Below are positions 38,201 to 47,251 of a DNA stretch of 64,000 nt, one piece after another (within the stretch, counting starts at the first letter, position 1; the number at the start of each line of letters is the position of its first letter). The position numbers and the translations under genes were made by a program. The stretch comes from Mesodorylaimus sp. YZB2_4 (lineage: Eukaryota > Nematoda > Enoplea > Dorylaimida > Dorylaimidae), in the NCBI GenBank assembly GCA_030248295.1, contig JASANH010001440.1:496001-560000 (forward strand), written 5' to 3'. A model generated the notes under the pieces. It did no database searches, had not been told where the DNA came from, and saw only the letters and a list, made by a program, of their open reading frames with translations.

Positions 38201-38811
38201 CCACTCACCGCTTTACCCTTCCGAGATGACCGCACTGTACCTGCTTGGCTTTGGACTGCAGAAAAATTTCTGGGCTGGAGTTTAGCTCAAATACAAATAA
38301 GCTCCGATCTAGGATCTACTTCAACTTGCATAACAGAGACCTGTGATAGAAATAGGTCTACAATTTTCTTTAATTTCTGTACAGCATGTATTCAGGTTTA
38401 ATTTTGTAATGACTTTAGTGCTCCACTGTGGGAAAGACGAAAACGAAAGTGACCAGTCCTTGTTTGCTTCGAAAACTTACGGTTAGATAGAGGGCATAAT
38501 TGGCGACACTGGCGTCTTCAAGAAAGTATCCTGCAGAACACAAAGACAGTTACTTACGTGGCAGACCAGGGAAGTAGCAGATTCGCCAAAGAATATTTCA
38601 ACGACGTTATCATCGTCAAAATCTTTCCAAACACGAATATCAGAGTCATTTCCGCACGTAATGAAAAATCTAAAAAGATGGTTTAGTATGGCACAAAAAA
38701 GTAGATGGCAAAATGAAGCAACATTCCACTTAGTCCTCACCCAGATTTGTAATCGACAAACAAGGCCGTCAAGCCTTTGCCATGGCCGTAACGTCTGCTG
38801 ATATTGGCCAT
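26285..38811 (-). CDS. WDHD1: WDHD1/AND-1/Ctf4 replisome adaptor, 19 exons
   Basis: Links the CMG helicase to DNA polymerase alpha at the replication fork (family knowledge). Exons: 38811-38741, 38669-38558, 38024-37867, 37752-37537, 33893-33845, 33320-33165, 31552-31440, 31385-31066, 29953-29709, 29096-28897, 28826-28742, 28690-28525, 28401-28263, 28176-28068, 28010-27723, 27586-27047, 26991-26842, 26781-26660, 26525-26285. All introns are GT-AG with matching phases, giving 3480 nt and 1159 residues (human about 1129). Residues 1-330 carry WD repeats (TCGNDSDIRVWKDFDDDN, FLASASGDGSVRIWK, YIAAGTLCGKVCIWN). An acidic linker follows, then the SepB/Ctf4 trimerisation domain (KWNADGLIKHYNSAGDN to about 809), a helical segment (ISCKTERDCRSLEIAKLM), a basic disordered tail (NPFK, KKRSACD) and a C-terminal HMG-like box (KKPKMTGFKLYMEER). 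Start: MANISRRYGHGKG, matching the conserved RYGH N-terminus. Confidence 0.96.
29160..29345 (+). repeat. Dispersed repeat family B, copy in WDHD1 intron 9
   Basis: It resembles 20605-20765 and 48185-48350 around GGCAGGTACAGCAACGAAAC, CTCCAGTCGGAGTTTTTTG and a CCCGCC...GGTTACA end. It lies within the intron between 29709 and 29096, so it does not affect coding. Confidence 0.45.
32140..32749. mobile_element. Non-autonomous hAT-like element with 8-bp TSD
   Basis: The terminal inverted repeats start TAGCGTTCGTTCGGGATC on both sides. The flanks are CCTCGAAC at 32132-32139 and at 32750-32757, a perfect 8-bp target duplication. A TAGNG start and 8-bp TSD fit the hAT superfamily. Subterminal parts are rich in GATCCCGATCCCG-type repeats. 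At 610 bp with no transposase frame it must move in trans. It lies in WDHD1 intron 6. Confidence 0.92.
35586..37100 (+). CDS. PH-like domain protein nested in WDHD1 intron 4
   Basis: Intronless 504-residue gene on the strand opposite WDHD1, wholly inside the intron between 37537 and 33893. Residues about 30-155 read as a PH/PTB-type fold: HVQLYRFGKSG, a W-x-E-x-x-V-I-I-Y-D-D start (GWKESNVIIYDDS), LKIFKDAEG, an inserted loop, YFIAIPETKER, HWFAAKDEPS, and a C-terminal helix (LRELMHVIAETVAGK). The remainder is low-complexity and rich in S, P, T and N. It contains three copies of a unit built on SPSPIT...RR.D..K.GR..N followed by DQY.GSYQSKYN (about residues 297-425). No signal peptide or membrane segment, so it is probably a cytoplasmic, membrane- or scaffold-associated protein (inference). 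The absence of introns suggests retrocopy origin. The start ATG has a good context (GAAGAATGGCC). Confidence 0.82.
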   Translation: MATLTNHPNETVIAVPPSSIGAYQKTPNIKRHVQLYRFGKSGLLGKKGWKESNVIIYDDSALKIFKDAEGHKTSIRPIRLEDVVLDLAFGTAASKYGPPPIVGDEHNYIDPNYFIAIPETKERNKIHWFAAKDEPSLRELMHVIAETVAGKVRPPQMGKGAKGRYTTHDENEKWVTYWQSQQHANEQHEEATNGATKGVSIAQPIIAKPVPIPSPPSPKEKGGKQPSPAAALVQMPQTFESLHLEPDYNLRDENETDLVPVVRLVNGKRIKENVVRKPINQHSPPRTTPTIPSPITTKISPSPITSIRHDEYKNGRNLITDQYSGSYQSKYNSTSTGPTILKTSPSPITGRRYDDYKDSRQTNVTTSDQYTGSYQSKYNTSSTTGPSILKPSPSPIASRRDDLKNGRQTNIATPYKTEISTYLVGGQPDTTTTNIAIMATPIKDHFSQHNEREELVSESQKTVINVGTSEREVSSVENSGDGVTTFKTTKHSTYHRSTVTTSSE

Positions 38812-39221
38812 TGCTAATTTTGGCAGAAGATAGAGAAGCAAATAGCGGGGAAAGGATATATGTAGAAGAAGAGAGGATATTGATAGCCCAAGTTTAGTGC
38901 AAAACACAAAGAAAACAGTAAAGAATTAAATGGCCAGGACATATGTGAAGTGTCGACCGAATGACTGGCAGGCGCAAAAAAATTGGCGCCAAGATTGGTG
39001 CTTCGCGACGTTGCGCTAAACAGCAGAAGGCACCTGCGCATCTTACTGTACGCGGTAAATTTGAAAAGTTATTGGAGCGATTTTACCCCACCGCAGGGAC
39101 CTGTCTATAACATAGTTTTCTTGAGCGAATAATACGTTTTATATCCTACCGTTATACAGTAATAGCTCGAATTTACTGTGGTGCTAAAAACATTGTAACG
39201 TTGCGGTGTGGAAAACAAATA

Positions 39222-39946
39222 CAGTCGACTTCACTTAATTGCATATCGGATAATCGTCTAAATCGCTTCAGTTGCATGAAATTTTGAAGTCCCGATTCTT
39301 TTCCTATACCCGCTATGTTAAAAATCTTGGCATAATTCAATATCGGATAAACGCATAGCCTTTAACAGAGCGACGCATATGCTACATATGCATTCTGCCA
39401 TCGGATAATTGCATAGCGCCATCGGATATTCGAATAACGAGCTGCTCAGTTTCCCACGGTTCCAGTCTCAGATTAGATTAGATTAGAAAATCGACGCCGT
39501 CATTTAGTGGTAACATTCATTGTCAATTCCAGTTCTTCTCTGGAAAGTCGATCTTTGCGTTTGCCATTGGGCATCGACCAGTCAAATTCAATTCAAAAAA
39601 AAGCAAGGATTAGTTTAAAAGAAAAAATTGAGGTTATTGATAAGTCTGAACAACGATTGAGTCAAGCTGAAATCGCGAAACAGTTTGAAATATCCCAATC
39701 GCAAGTCAGTCAGATCATTGGCAATAAGCACACCTTGTTGGAACAATGGTCACTGAGAGTTTTTGCGGAAATACTGAATTCAGCATAATGTGCTTGAGCA
39801 AACCAAGCTAGCTTTATCGCTTAATCGAATAACTCATCCATTTAAAGAATATTATGCAAATATCCAATGTTTCGGATAAAGGAATAAACCGGTTACTTGC
39901 ATATAAAATTTTTGTCCGGAGGCATGCAATTAAGCGGAGTTGACTG
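39222..39946. mobile_element. pogo/Tigger-like DNA transposon remnant
   Basis: The terminal inverted repeats start CAGTCGACTTCACTTAATTG on the left and CAGTCAACTCCGCTTAATTG on the right (reversed). Each side is flanked by TA (39220-39221 and 39947-39948), the expected target duplication. The interior carries subterminal ATCGGATAA-type repeats and a fragment of the transposase DNA-binding domain. At 725 bp it has lost the catalytic DDE core. It sits about 400 bp upstream of the WDHD1 start codon. Confidence 0.92.
39531..39788 (+). pseudogene. CENP-B/pogo N-terminal HTH fragment
   Basis: The frame contains RISLKEKIEVIDKSEQRLSQ and AEIAKQFEISQSQVSQI, the classic CENPB_N / Tigger HTH (a helix ending in K-x-x-V-I, then A-x-x-F-x-I-S-x-S-x-V). 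It stops shortly after LLEQWSLRVFAEILNSA. There is no ATG at its start and no downstream DDE domain, so it is a truncated transposase inside the element at 39222-39946. Confidence 0.88.
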
Positions 39947-40318
39947 TAGTTGAAAGCTGCGCGAGCGTGCGGATGAATTTCCAACTTCTGTATCACTTGC
40001 AGACATTTCAATTTCCTGCCGCAGGAATTCTAAAGATTTTGGTGGATTCAGTTGTTACTGTACAAGATCACGATATTGTTGCGAAACCTTGCAACTATAG
40101 AAAAAGCGACGGAAAAAAACAGGTCAACATTAAGCTGAAATTTTGCGCAATTTTTTTTGCAACAGGACAATATTTGGTGGACATTCTTTGTCACAAATAT
40201 TAAATTCACTCTCTCTCTTCTGATTTGTCAGAAAATATGTGCATTTTCGCTGAAACTTACTAGCTCCATCATGCTCTAACGTTAAGCTCGGACTCACGAC
40301 GTCAGTGAGTATGGGTAG

Positions 40319-40492
40319 CTAGGCAGAGTCATGTATTTTCCAGGAGGATTCTACGGTGTTGGTTTCGAAGCGCCTGGAATTCTGGACGAAGGACGACTGC
40401 TTCTTCAGTTTTTTGTCCCACATGGCGTCGAAGCTGCACAGCTGTGCTGCTTCAAGGATGAGGCAGTCCGTGAGGTCTAAACGCAGGAAGGG
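40319..40492 (-). pseudogene. Possible terminal exon with weak PIN-domain resemblance
   Basis: On the minus strand, a pyrimidine-rich acceptor (ACTTTAG) leads into 57 open codons ending in TAG. The stretch LDLTDCLILEAAQLCSFDAM then WDKKLKK resembles the second acidic motif and C-terminal part of PIN-type nucleases (D-x-x-D-x-L-I). Only this short piece is present and no partner exon was found, so chance resemblance is likely. Confidence 0.2.
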
Positions 40493-40948
40493 CTAAAGTA
40501 TTGTCAAGAAAGAAAGTAACGGTTAGTGTAAGTTGGGCAAAAACATACTGTACCTACGTGCTGTAGGTGGTTATGTCGACTGGCATAACTTGAGTAAAAA
40601 AAACATTACGACTTTTAAGCAATCGGCATTGCATGAGTTGATAGTTCTCTGCGTCTGGGTTGTTCCGCCGTTACGCACATCTTATACCTTCAACTCCTAT
40701 CTGGCATGAGCCGCATCCGTGCGGGATGTTCCTAACGACGACGCTCAGGAAACGAAAGGTTCATTCGTAGCTTTCATGAGAAGTAGGGAGCCACGGTTAG
40801 ACTCAAGAAAAGATAGCGAAGGCTGAGAAAATGTTCGTCCATCATTGCGTTATGCTTCTATTCCTGTTGCCCAATTTTGGTGAAGCACCTACTTCATAAT
40901 GTGAAGCGCGTCCTTTTCGGAGTCCTGGTGAACCAGAATTTCTGGCTT

Positions 40949-41575
40949 CATCATCATCATCATGTTTTATTTGTAGCCAAACGCATAAGCGCACTCAGGG
41001 GCTGCAAAACAAGAGGATAAGTACAATAGATGAAAAAAAGAGAACAAATGATCACAGTCAAGAAAGAAGGAAGTCTTTAAAAAAATCACTGAAAAGTAAC
41101 CTTTGAAACAGAAAAACGAAATCGAGGTAAGGAATCCAAGGCAACATTGGCGGCCAGCTCATTCCATAAAACGATGCACGAAAATATAAAACATTGTTTG
41201 TATGTCTCAAAAAAATGCCTGGGAACTACTAAATGGTGCGGTGCCACATTCCTCTCGCTAGTGCGAAAAGCAGTCTTATGTACTAACGGATGATCAGCAT
41301 AAAAATTAAAATCGTGAATGTTGTTGTAAAACTTGTAAAACTGATAGAGTTTCAAACGCTTCCTACGATTGAAAAGAGAGACCCAGCCAGCCTTGTCTAG
41401 GCCTGCATCATACGAAATGTTAAAATCGTTCAAAAAAAGACGTAAGGCATAAAATTGAGCGCGTTCCAGTTCATGCACATCCTGTTTCAAAACTGGGTCC
41501 TAACAAACACATCCATATTCTAAAACTGATCTCACACAAGCATCGTAATTCTCACACAAGCTTGTGATTGTATAA
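40949..41575 (-). mobile_element. 5'-truncated LINE (reverse-transcriptase C-terminus and 3' UTR)
   Basis: On the minus strand the frame 41575-41086 carries the end of a non-LTR reverse transcriptase: YDACVRSVLEYGCVC, LERAQFYALRLFLND, KLYQFYKFYNN, and a final CIVLWNELAANV. A TAG stop replaces the expected W after EYGCVC, so it is inactive. Downstream is an A-rich 3' UTR ending in AAATAAAACA and a (TGA)n tail at 40949-40965. The 5' truncation is at about 41575-41585. A second 3'-UTR fragment lies at 58258-58421. Confidence 0.88.
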
Positions 41576-41592
41576 ACCTCACTGAAACAACG

Positions 41593-42084
41593 ATGGCGGA
41601 GTTCCTGCAGCAAACTCGCATTACAGACGAAAATATCCCGTCGATTTATTGCAGTTTCTGCGAAATCGCCCCGTCGATCGAAACCTTTCGCATTCATGCA
41701 ATCGCCGGGAATCTCACGTTCGATGAAACTACATCCTCTGCATTGCCAAATCTTCAAAGACTAGGTTTCTTACAACATGGAGCGGACAGATTGCCCGTTC
41801 GGACGGAGCGCCTTCCTTTGAATATATCCCCAAACGCATTCCGGCATGATCCTAAGCTTGTATCAATTTGCGCGGAGCATCTCACATCTGACGACGATGC
41901 AATTGAAGCCCTTCGATCTGTTCAAGATACCCTGAACGGCCTGACATTGCAACCCTGCGAACCCGCAAATCATTTGCTGTCAGTTACAGCGGAATTCGCA
42001 AATCTGACCCTCCTGACAATCGACCGCGTTGCCGAAATGAAAGGTTTCCACAAGAAATTCTGCAAAAGTCAACTGCCACCTTGA
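41593..42084 (+). CDS. Hypothetical protein, possibly LRR/F-box-like
   Basis: A 163-residue frame from an ATG with balanced composition (LPNLQRLGFLQHG, LTLLTIDRVAEM). The repeated hydrophobic-L spacing and the SIETFRIHAIAGNLTFDE start recall the LRR tail of nematode F-box proteins, but no F-box is seen. It abuts the truncated 5' end of the LINE, so upstream exons may have been displaced or lost. Could be a single-exon gene, a gene fragment or a chance frame. Confidence 0.35.
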   Translation: MAEFLQQTRITDENIPSIYCSFCEIAPSIETFRIHAIAGNLTFDETTSSALPNLQRLGFLQHGADRLPVRTERLPLNISPNAFRHDPKLVSICAEHLTSDDDAIEALRSVQDTLNGLTLQPCEPANHLLSVTAEFANLTLLTIDRVAEMKGFHKKFCKSQLPP

Positions 42085-42089
42085 AGGCT

Positions 42090-42304
42090 CGTTTATACTC
42101 GCTACGCTGCAGCTGGCGTAGCGCGCAGCGCGCAGCACACAGGGTAAAGTAAAGTTTCGCGGGTACTGTACTACGACTATGCGAACTGCCGCCGAATGTC
42201 GTAGCGATGCAACGGCAGACAAAGTATAAACGATTCGTTTTGGGCTGCTGCCGCAGGACCGCCGAGTCGTACTTTTTGCACTAAGAAAAAAGTTAGTGCA
42301 AAAA
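42090..42304. repeat. Two inverted repeats, possible MITE
   Basis: CGTTTATACT at 42090-42099 pairs with AGTATAAACG at 42223-42232. A second, perfect 12-bp stem (TTTTTGCACTAA at 42273-42284, TTAGTGCAAAAA at 42293-42304) has an 8-base loop and is bracketed by GACCGCCG and CGGCGGTC. No target duplication was recognised. Confidence 0.55.
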
Positions 42305-43201
42305 ATACGCGCCCGCGTACCGGCGGTCTCCTCTTTGAAAATATTTCACTTAATTATCTCAATTTAAATTTCAGCGACTTAGTTTGTCCGTTTTTAACTA
42401 TTCTAGCTTAGATATAAGTTTGATTGCATATTTTAAAATGCTGAAAATGTGGTACATTATAATTTTCATTCCCTTTTTCAACAGGCGAATTGAGGAATTG
42501 CAAAATTTGAAATTTCAAGAGCGGCCGCTGCCTAGGAGTCATGATTTCTCCTTCGAGTGTAACCCACATTGGCCTGTATGGCTTCGACGACAAATGTAAA
42601 TTTCTAAAAGCTCCGGATCATCGAAGGTAAGTTTCAATTTTGCTGCGCCATGTTGTATTTATATGTCATAGTTGTGCTGTCGACGGGCTCTATCCATGGC
42701 AAAGTCAGAATGATAATGAACAAATGAAACAAAGTTAGGAGATGCCCGTTTAACACACTGCACCTACTGTAGAAAAAGCCTGAACAGTTTTGCAATACTG
42801 TTCTGCGAACTCGTCAGTAATAGAATCAGAACAGGAGGTCAATTTCTGTAAAGCTCAGTTTTGCAATTGCATCGTTATTTTCATGCTTTTAGATTTCAAT
42901 GACCTTCACCCAGCATTGAAGCGATCGATTACACTGTTTTCCAATTTTGAGGAGAGAAGGAGTGATAAATCGTGCCGTAAATCCAAGAATCCTTTCCGAC
43001 GTCTTGCCTATAGAAATGGCACTCAAGACATTGCTGGGGAATAAGAGTGACGGCAATGCTGATATGGTAGCGTAAACTCTGTGTTTGGGTTCGAGATTGC
43101 ACAGAAGTAACTGATTGCAATTTGTTAGATTATGATGTGATACTCTCCAATTTTGTGTCAACAGATTCTGTCCACTTTCTGTCTGTTTCTATCTGACTCA
43201 C
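42305..43201. other. Intergenic, nothing recognised
   Basis: AT-rich, short frames only. Confidence 0.45.
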
Positions 43202-46200
43202 TCATGGCCGAATCGGATTGGATGGCATCCAAAAATTCGGATCGGATCATCCGATCTGAACTATTTGATCTAACATTCTTAGCCGATGGTGTTTGCAATG
43301 ACCGTTGGCAAACAACCAACTGTTGCGCAGTTTTTCTCCACTCACTCTAGCGTAATGAATGAGATAAGATCGATATTCTGCACTGATGCTTTCTTTATTC
43401 TGCTCATAATTAGAGTTACGAGTCAAGTTCTCATCATTATCATTTGAGACCAGGGCCCCGTTGCATAAAAGCCAGGACAAGTCAACTCATTCAGGACGAC
43501 TATATACCTTGTGTTTATTCGCGTAAGACAACTTCTAGTACTCGTGCAACTCCTCAGGCCAACTCCCTGAGTCTTCCTGAACCCTTCCCTGGAACCAGTT
43601 TCCGACCAGGCGGGTTTTCGATGTGGTCGAAGAAGGATAGTTTAGAATGCATTCAAACGATAAGCGTGCTTCAAAAATTGCCAGCGTGGCAGGTGAGGAG
43701 AGAGAAAATTGTTTGACGTCGATTATCTGACTCAAAAGATCGTTATCTTTCGGCTGATCAAGGAAAGATGCTAAATTCAGACAATTTTTTGCTGCTGAAG
43801 TCATCAATGCAAGAGCAAATAACAAGCCTGTATGGAGATTGCTTCGAAAAATGCAAGAATAGTTACGGTTTCCATGCTGGTGAGTTTCAGTTTTTGTATT
43901 ATGGAAGCTGTGACTTTGGCGTTGCCTGGAATGGATCAATCACCTGAGCTGGCCCATGAAATCCACCCTTCCCATTTTTCTTCCTGTGTACATGCCGCAA
44001 CGCAAAGTGAACTTCTCTGTACAAATAGGGGTGTACTATGCAGGTTATGGGTTATGGTACATGCAGAAATACTCGTATATGTCAGTATCCTGGCTAGATG
44101 AAATCGAGGATAAGGCATTTCATGGCCACTTTTTGCGCGCAAATAATACTACATTGGTTATTTTAGTTGAGCCTGGTAAGGGCTTTAAGCATATGCGGAA
44201 CCATGTATAGGAAAGATGAATACGGAAACGACGAAGAAACGCGACCACTACAGTACGCTCGATCGGAGTCCCAAGGATGCTTGTAACAACTGGAAGAAAT
44301 AGTTTTGCAAGTTTTGGTGAAGGAACAGTGGGACAACAACTTTGATGCAGGAATATTGAGGGCAGGACAAAGCAAGTGATTCAAGTGATATTTGATTTAG
44401 CAAGTGGATGAGAAGAAATGAGTGAAGAGTGTCATGTCTGAATTCAAAGTGTGTATTGTGAGTATGAAAAGCTAAAGCATAACAAACAGTCTCAAAGACA
44501 ACACGACTAACAGCAAGTGAAAACGTAGCTATAGTTGATGCCGCTGACAGTGAGTCAAGTCAACGTAGAGGCGCACGCGTTTGCTCTCTCGCACCAGTTC
44601 GGCGTGCAATTGCTCACGAGCAGCCGCCGCGAATCGATAAATCGAACGAGGCAATGTGGACTTGGACGCACAGTACATACGCATCGCTAGCTGCTCGAAA
44701 ATATTCGCCTGTATGTAGCCAGGTGCCGGAGTGACGGTCTTCTTCCTCTTCTCCTGAACTCAGACCGAAATTCCTCCCCGTTTCATGCTGGATATCGGGG
44801 CGATTGATTGGTGATAATATCCACGTGAGCATCAGTCAAACAAGCTCGACACTGACTGCCGGGTGATGGCAGATTGAAATTTATTATGGTGCTCCTCGCT
44901 GTCGCTGTCATCGTTTGAACTCGCCAGAAGATCGAACACTCGATACGTAGCAAAATGCTGATTAATCGAGTAACAATTAGTGAGCGTGGGGATGACAAAA
45001 GAGTGGTCAGAGAACTGACAACAAGGCAGGAGGATACTGTAGGCACCTGATTCATTGGGTTGATTTGTGTGCCATCCGCAACAGTAACAACTTCCTATTC
45101 ATTTGAGCCACAAGATCAAACTTGACCTAAACAGTTGTTCTAAAAATACATAGGCGCTAAAGCACCGCGACCTCACTTGAATTTTTCCCCTTCTTTATCC
45201 AGTTTTTACGACAACTTTTCGTTTTCGCGCCGGCTCCTACGATACCCGTGTTATACGCAGTTATATGCCACAACACGCGAAAACTAGTTGTCCTGAACAG
45301 AGTCGTCCTAAAAGTTGACCTAAATGAGTTGACTTGTCCTGGCTTTTATGCAACGGGCCCCACAGAAAACATGGATGACTCAAAGAAAAACATCGCAAAC
45401 CGTCGAGTCGAACTTAACAAAACCAAAATTTGTAATGTGTTCCTTGGTGCAAAGAAAAGCTTTCTGCAGAATATCAGAGGCGTTTGGCAAACTGATCAGC
45501 AGTGGCCTAAGTTCTGAGAATTTTTAAATTCTTGTATTGTAAGGAGCCCGAGCGTTGAGAAAAACACGTAGGGTTCTTTCCTAACCTGGTTTTCGGGTCT
45601 TGGGCTTTCAGTTTAAAACCTTGTTCTCGGGTTTCGGGCTTTCGGGTTTTCGGGTTTAACCTGGTTTTCGGGTTTCGGGTTTCGGGCAAAAAATCTAAAA
45701 GAATAAAAAAATTCCCAGGGCTTTAGGCGCTTACCAGTTGGCCAGACGCCCCTGATATTTTTCAGAGGGCTTTATTTTGCACTTAGGAACAAATTTTCAA
45801 TTTTCGGTTTTGTTGAGTTGACGAAACAGTTAGCAAGGTTAGCTTGTCATAGTTTTGCAAATGTTTCGAGTTGGACGACGGAAATATTAGTGAGGAGAGG
45901 AAATATTCGTTTTTATAAAAAAATTTGGAGTTGTGGTCACAGTCTTTTATGAGCAGCATTGATCTTCTTCACTTTATCAGCTTGTAAAGTAGATCCATGA
46001 TGAGCAGTGCGGCTGAGAGGGGCTGCTTGTGCAATGGCGTAATGATAATGAAAACTCCATGTTTATCGTTGGGAGCAGCCTTTCGAAAAAAGTTGATGCG
46101 TTATTGATTGTTGAAAAAAATTACAAGCATTTCACACAATCCGATCCGAAACTCATTCAATTCGATCCGATCCGACAAACCCCATCCGATCCGGTCGTGA
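43202..46200. mobile_element. Copy A of the 'TCACGRCCGGATCGGAT' element, interrupted by a nested element
   Basis: The left end reads TCATGGCCGAATCGGATTGG. The right end, reversed, starts TCACGACCGGATCGGATGGG. Both halves match copy B (50411-51439) in reverse orientation. The element is split at 43453-45361 by another TIR element; copy B has the uninterrupted junction (GAGACCAG then AGAAAACATGG when read in this orientation). The flanking octamers (TGACTCAC and CCAGGCAC) match at only four positions, so no clean TSD remains. There is no transposase frame. The part at about 45590-45690 is a TTCGGG-rich low-complexity tract. Confidence 0.85.
43453..45361. mobile_element. TIR element nested in copy A
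   Basis: Long terminal inverted repeats. The left end reads GGGCCCCGTTGCATAAAAGC and the right end, reversed, GGGGCCCGTTGCATAAAAGC. Matching continues over about 40 bp (CAGGACAAGTCAACTCAT), then imperfectly to a shared AGGACGAC. The insertion point is fixed by comparison with uninterrupted copy B. The target duplication is too short or eroded to assign a superfamily. Length is 1909 bp with no transposase recognised. Confidence 0.85.
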
Positions 46201-47251
46201 CCAGGCACCTACGACTAGGTGTACCATCCGCTCTCAGCAGTATCTCCTTCAATGCAGCGCTTCTTCGCCTATTGAGTGGATTTGTAATAATGCAACAAAC
46301 GCGTGTTTTTTTATCAGATTGAGAATAATAATATTTTGACGCTGATTTTTAGTCGAATGAAAGAACAGAGAGTCGAATATCGCGTAAGATTCAATTAAGC
46401 GGTTCATAAGAAGTCAGGTGAGAGATAAATTTTTCGCACTTCTTCTCCTGTCTTATCCTTCAGGAAACAGCGCAATAGAGTTATAATAATGTCTTTTACT
46501 TGTACCGCTCCCGGCAAAAGATGGCACAAGACTGACCAAGAAACAATAAGGGACGCCCTTATACGCCCTAACCAGTTCACTTTGCGTGGAACATGAGTAA
46601 TATCTTCTGCTTCTCCAGGCGAAAAAGTAGGTGGGTGCAGGCCTAATATCAAAACTGCACACCCCACACATACACGGTCCTACACACGGTTGGGAGGAGC
46701 TTTATGAAAAAAGTTCCCTTATGAACCCGATGTTTATTCAAGCGAAAAATACATGCTGGGTCGAAAAGTGCAGCAACATTGCGCAAGTACCCCAAGTAAA
46801 AACTTGCTGGTATGTACAGTACTCTGCAATTTATGTATGGTTTATACAAGCTAGATGTCGATATCCGTTTTCGCATATTGTTTCGCCGCGACGCTACTTT
46901 TTTCATAAGCTGTAACTCTAATCCCAAGAACGAACGCGCTCTCAATCCATCAAACAACATGCAGCCTTGAACTTGGCGCTCTGTTTTGTTTGTCACACGT
47001 CATTGTGTTTTCGCGCGTGTCACGTTTCACCCCCAAAAGTGCCACACACCAGTTACGTCCAGTTAGCACCCACTATCATATTCAATGGCGAAGGAGGAAG
47101 TTAGGCTCGATGATAAGATCGCATTTCATCCCTGGTGTCATCTAGCTGTGTATCAGTCAGGACGAGGCATTATACCATGTATATAAACAGCAATTTGGTA
47201 TGGACATGTACCGCGTGCACTGTGCAAGTAAGCTGCCGAGACCAACGAAAA
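46201..47251. other. Intergenic upstream of the metalloproteinase
   Basis: No gene recognised. Several short frames on both strands at 46404-46996 have no domains. Confidence 0.45.

Noticed and set aside
38480-38530. Extra WDHD1 exon between exons 2 and 3
   Set aside because: Splice-like signals flank it, but the frame stops in phase 0 and exon 2 joins exon 3 directly with correct phase and homology.
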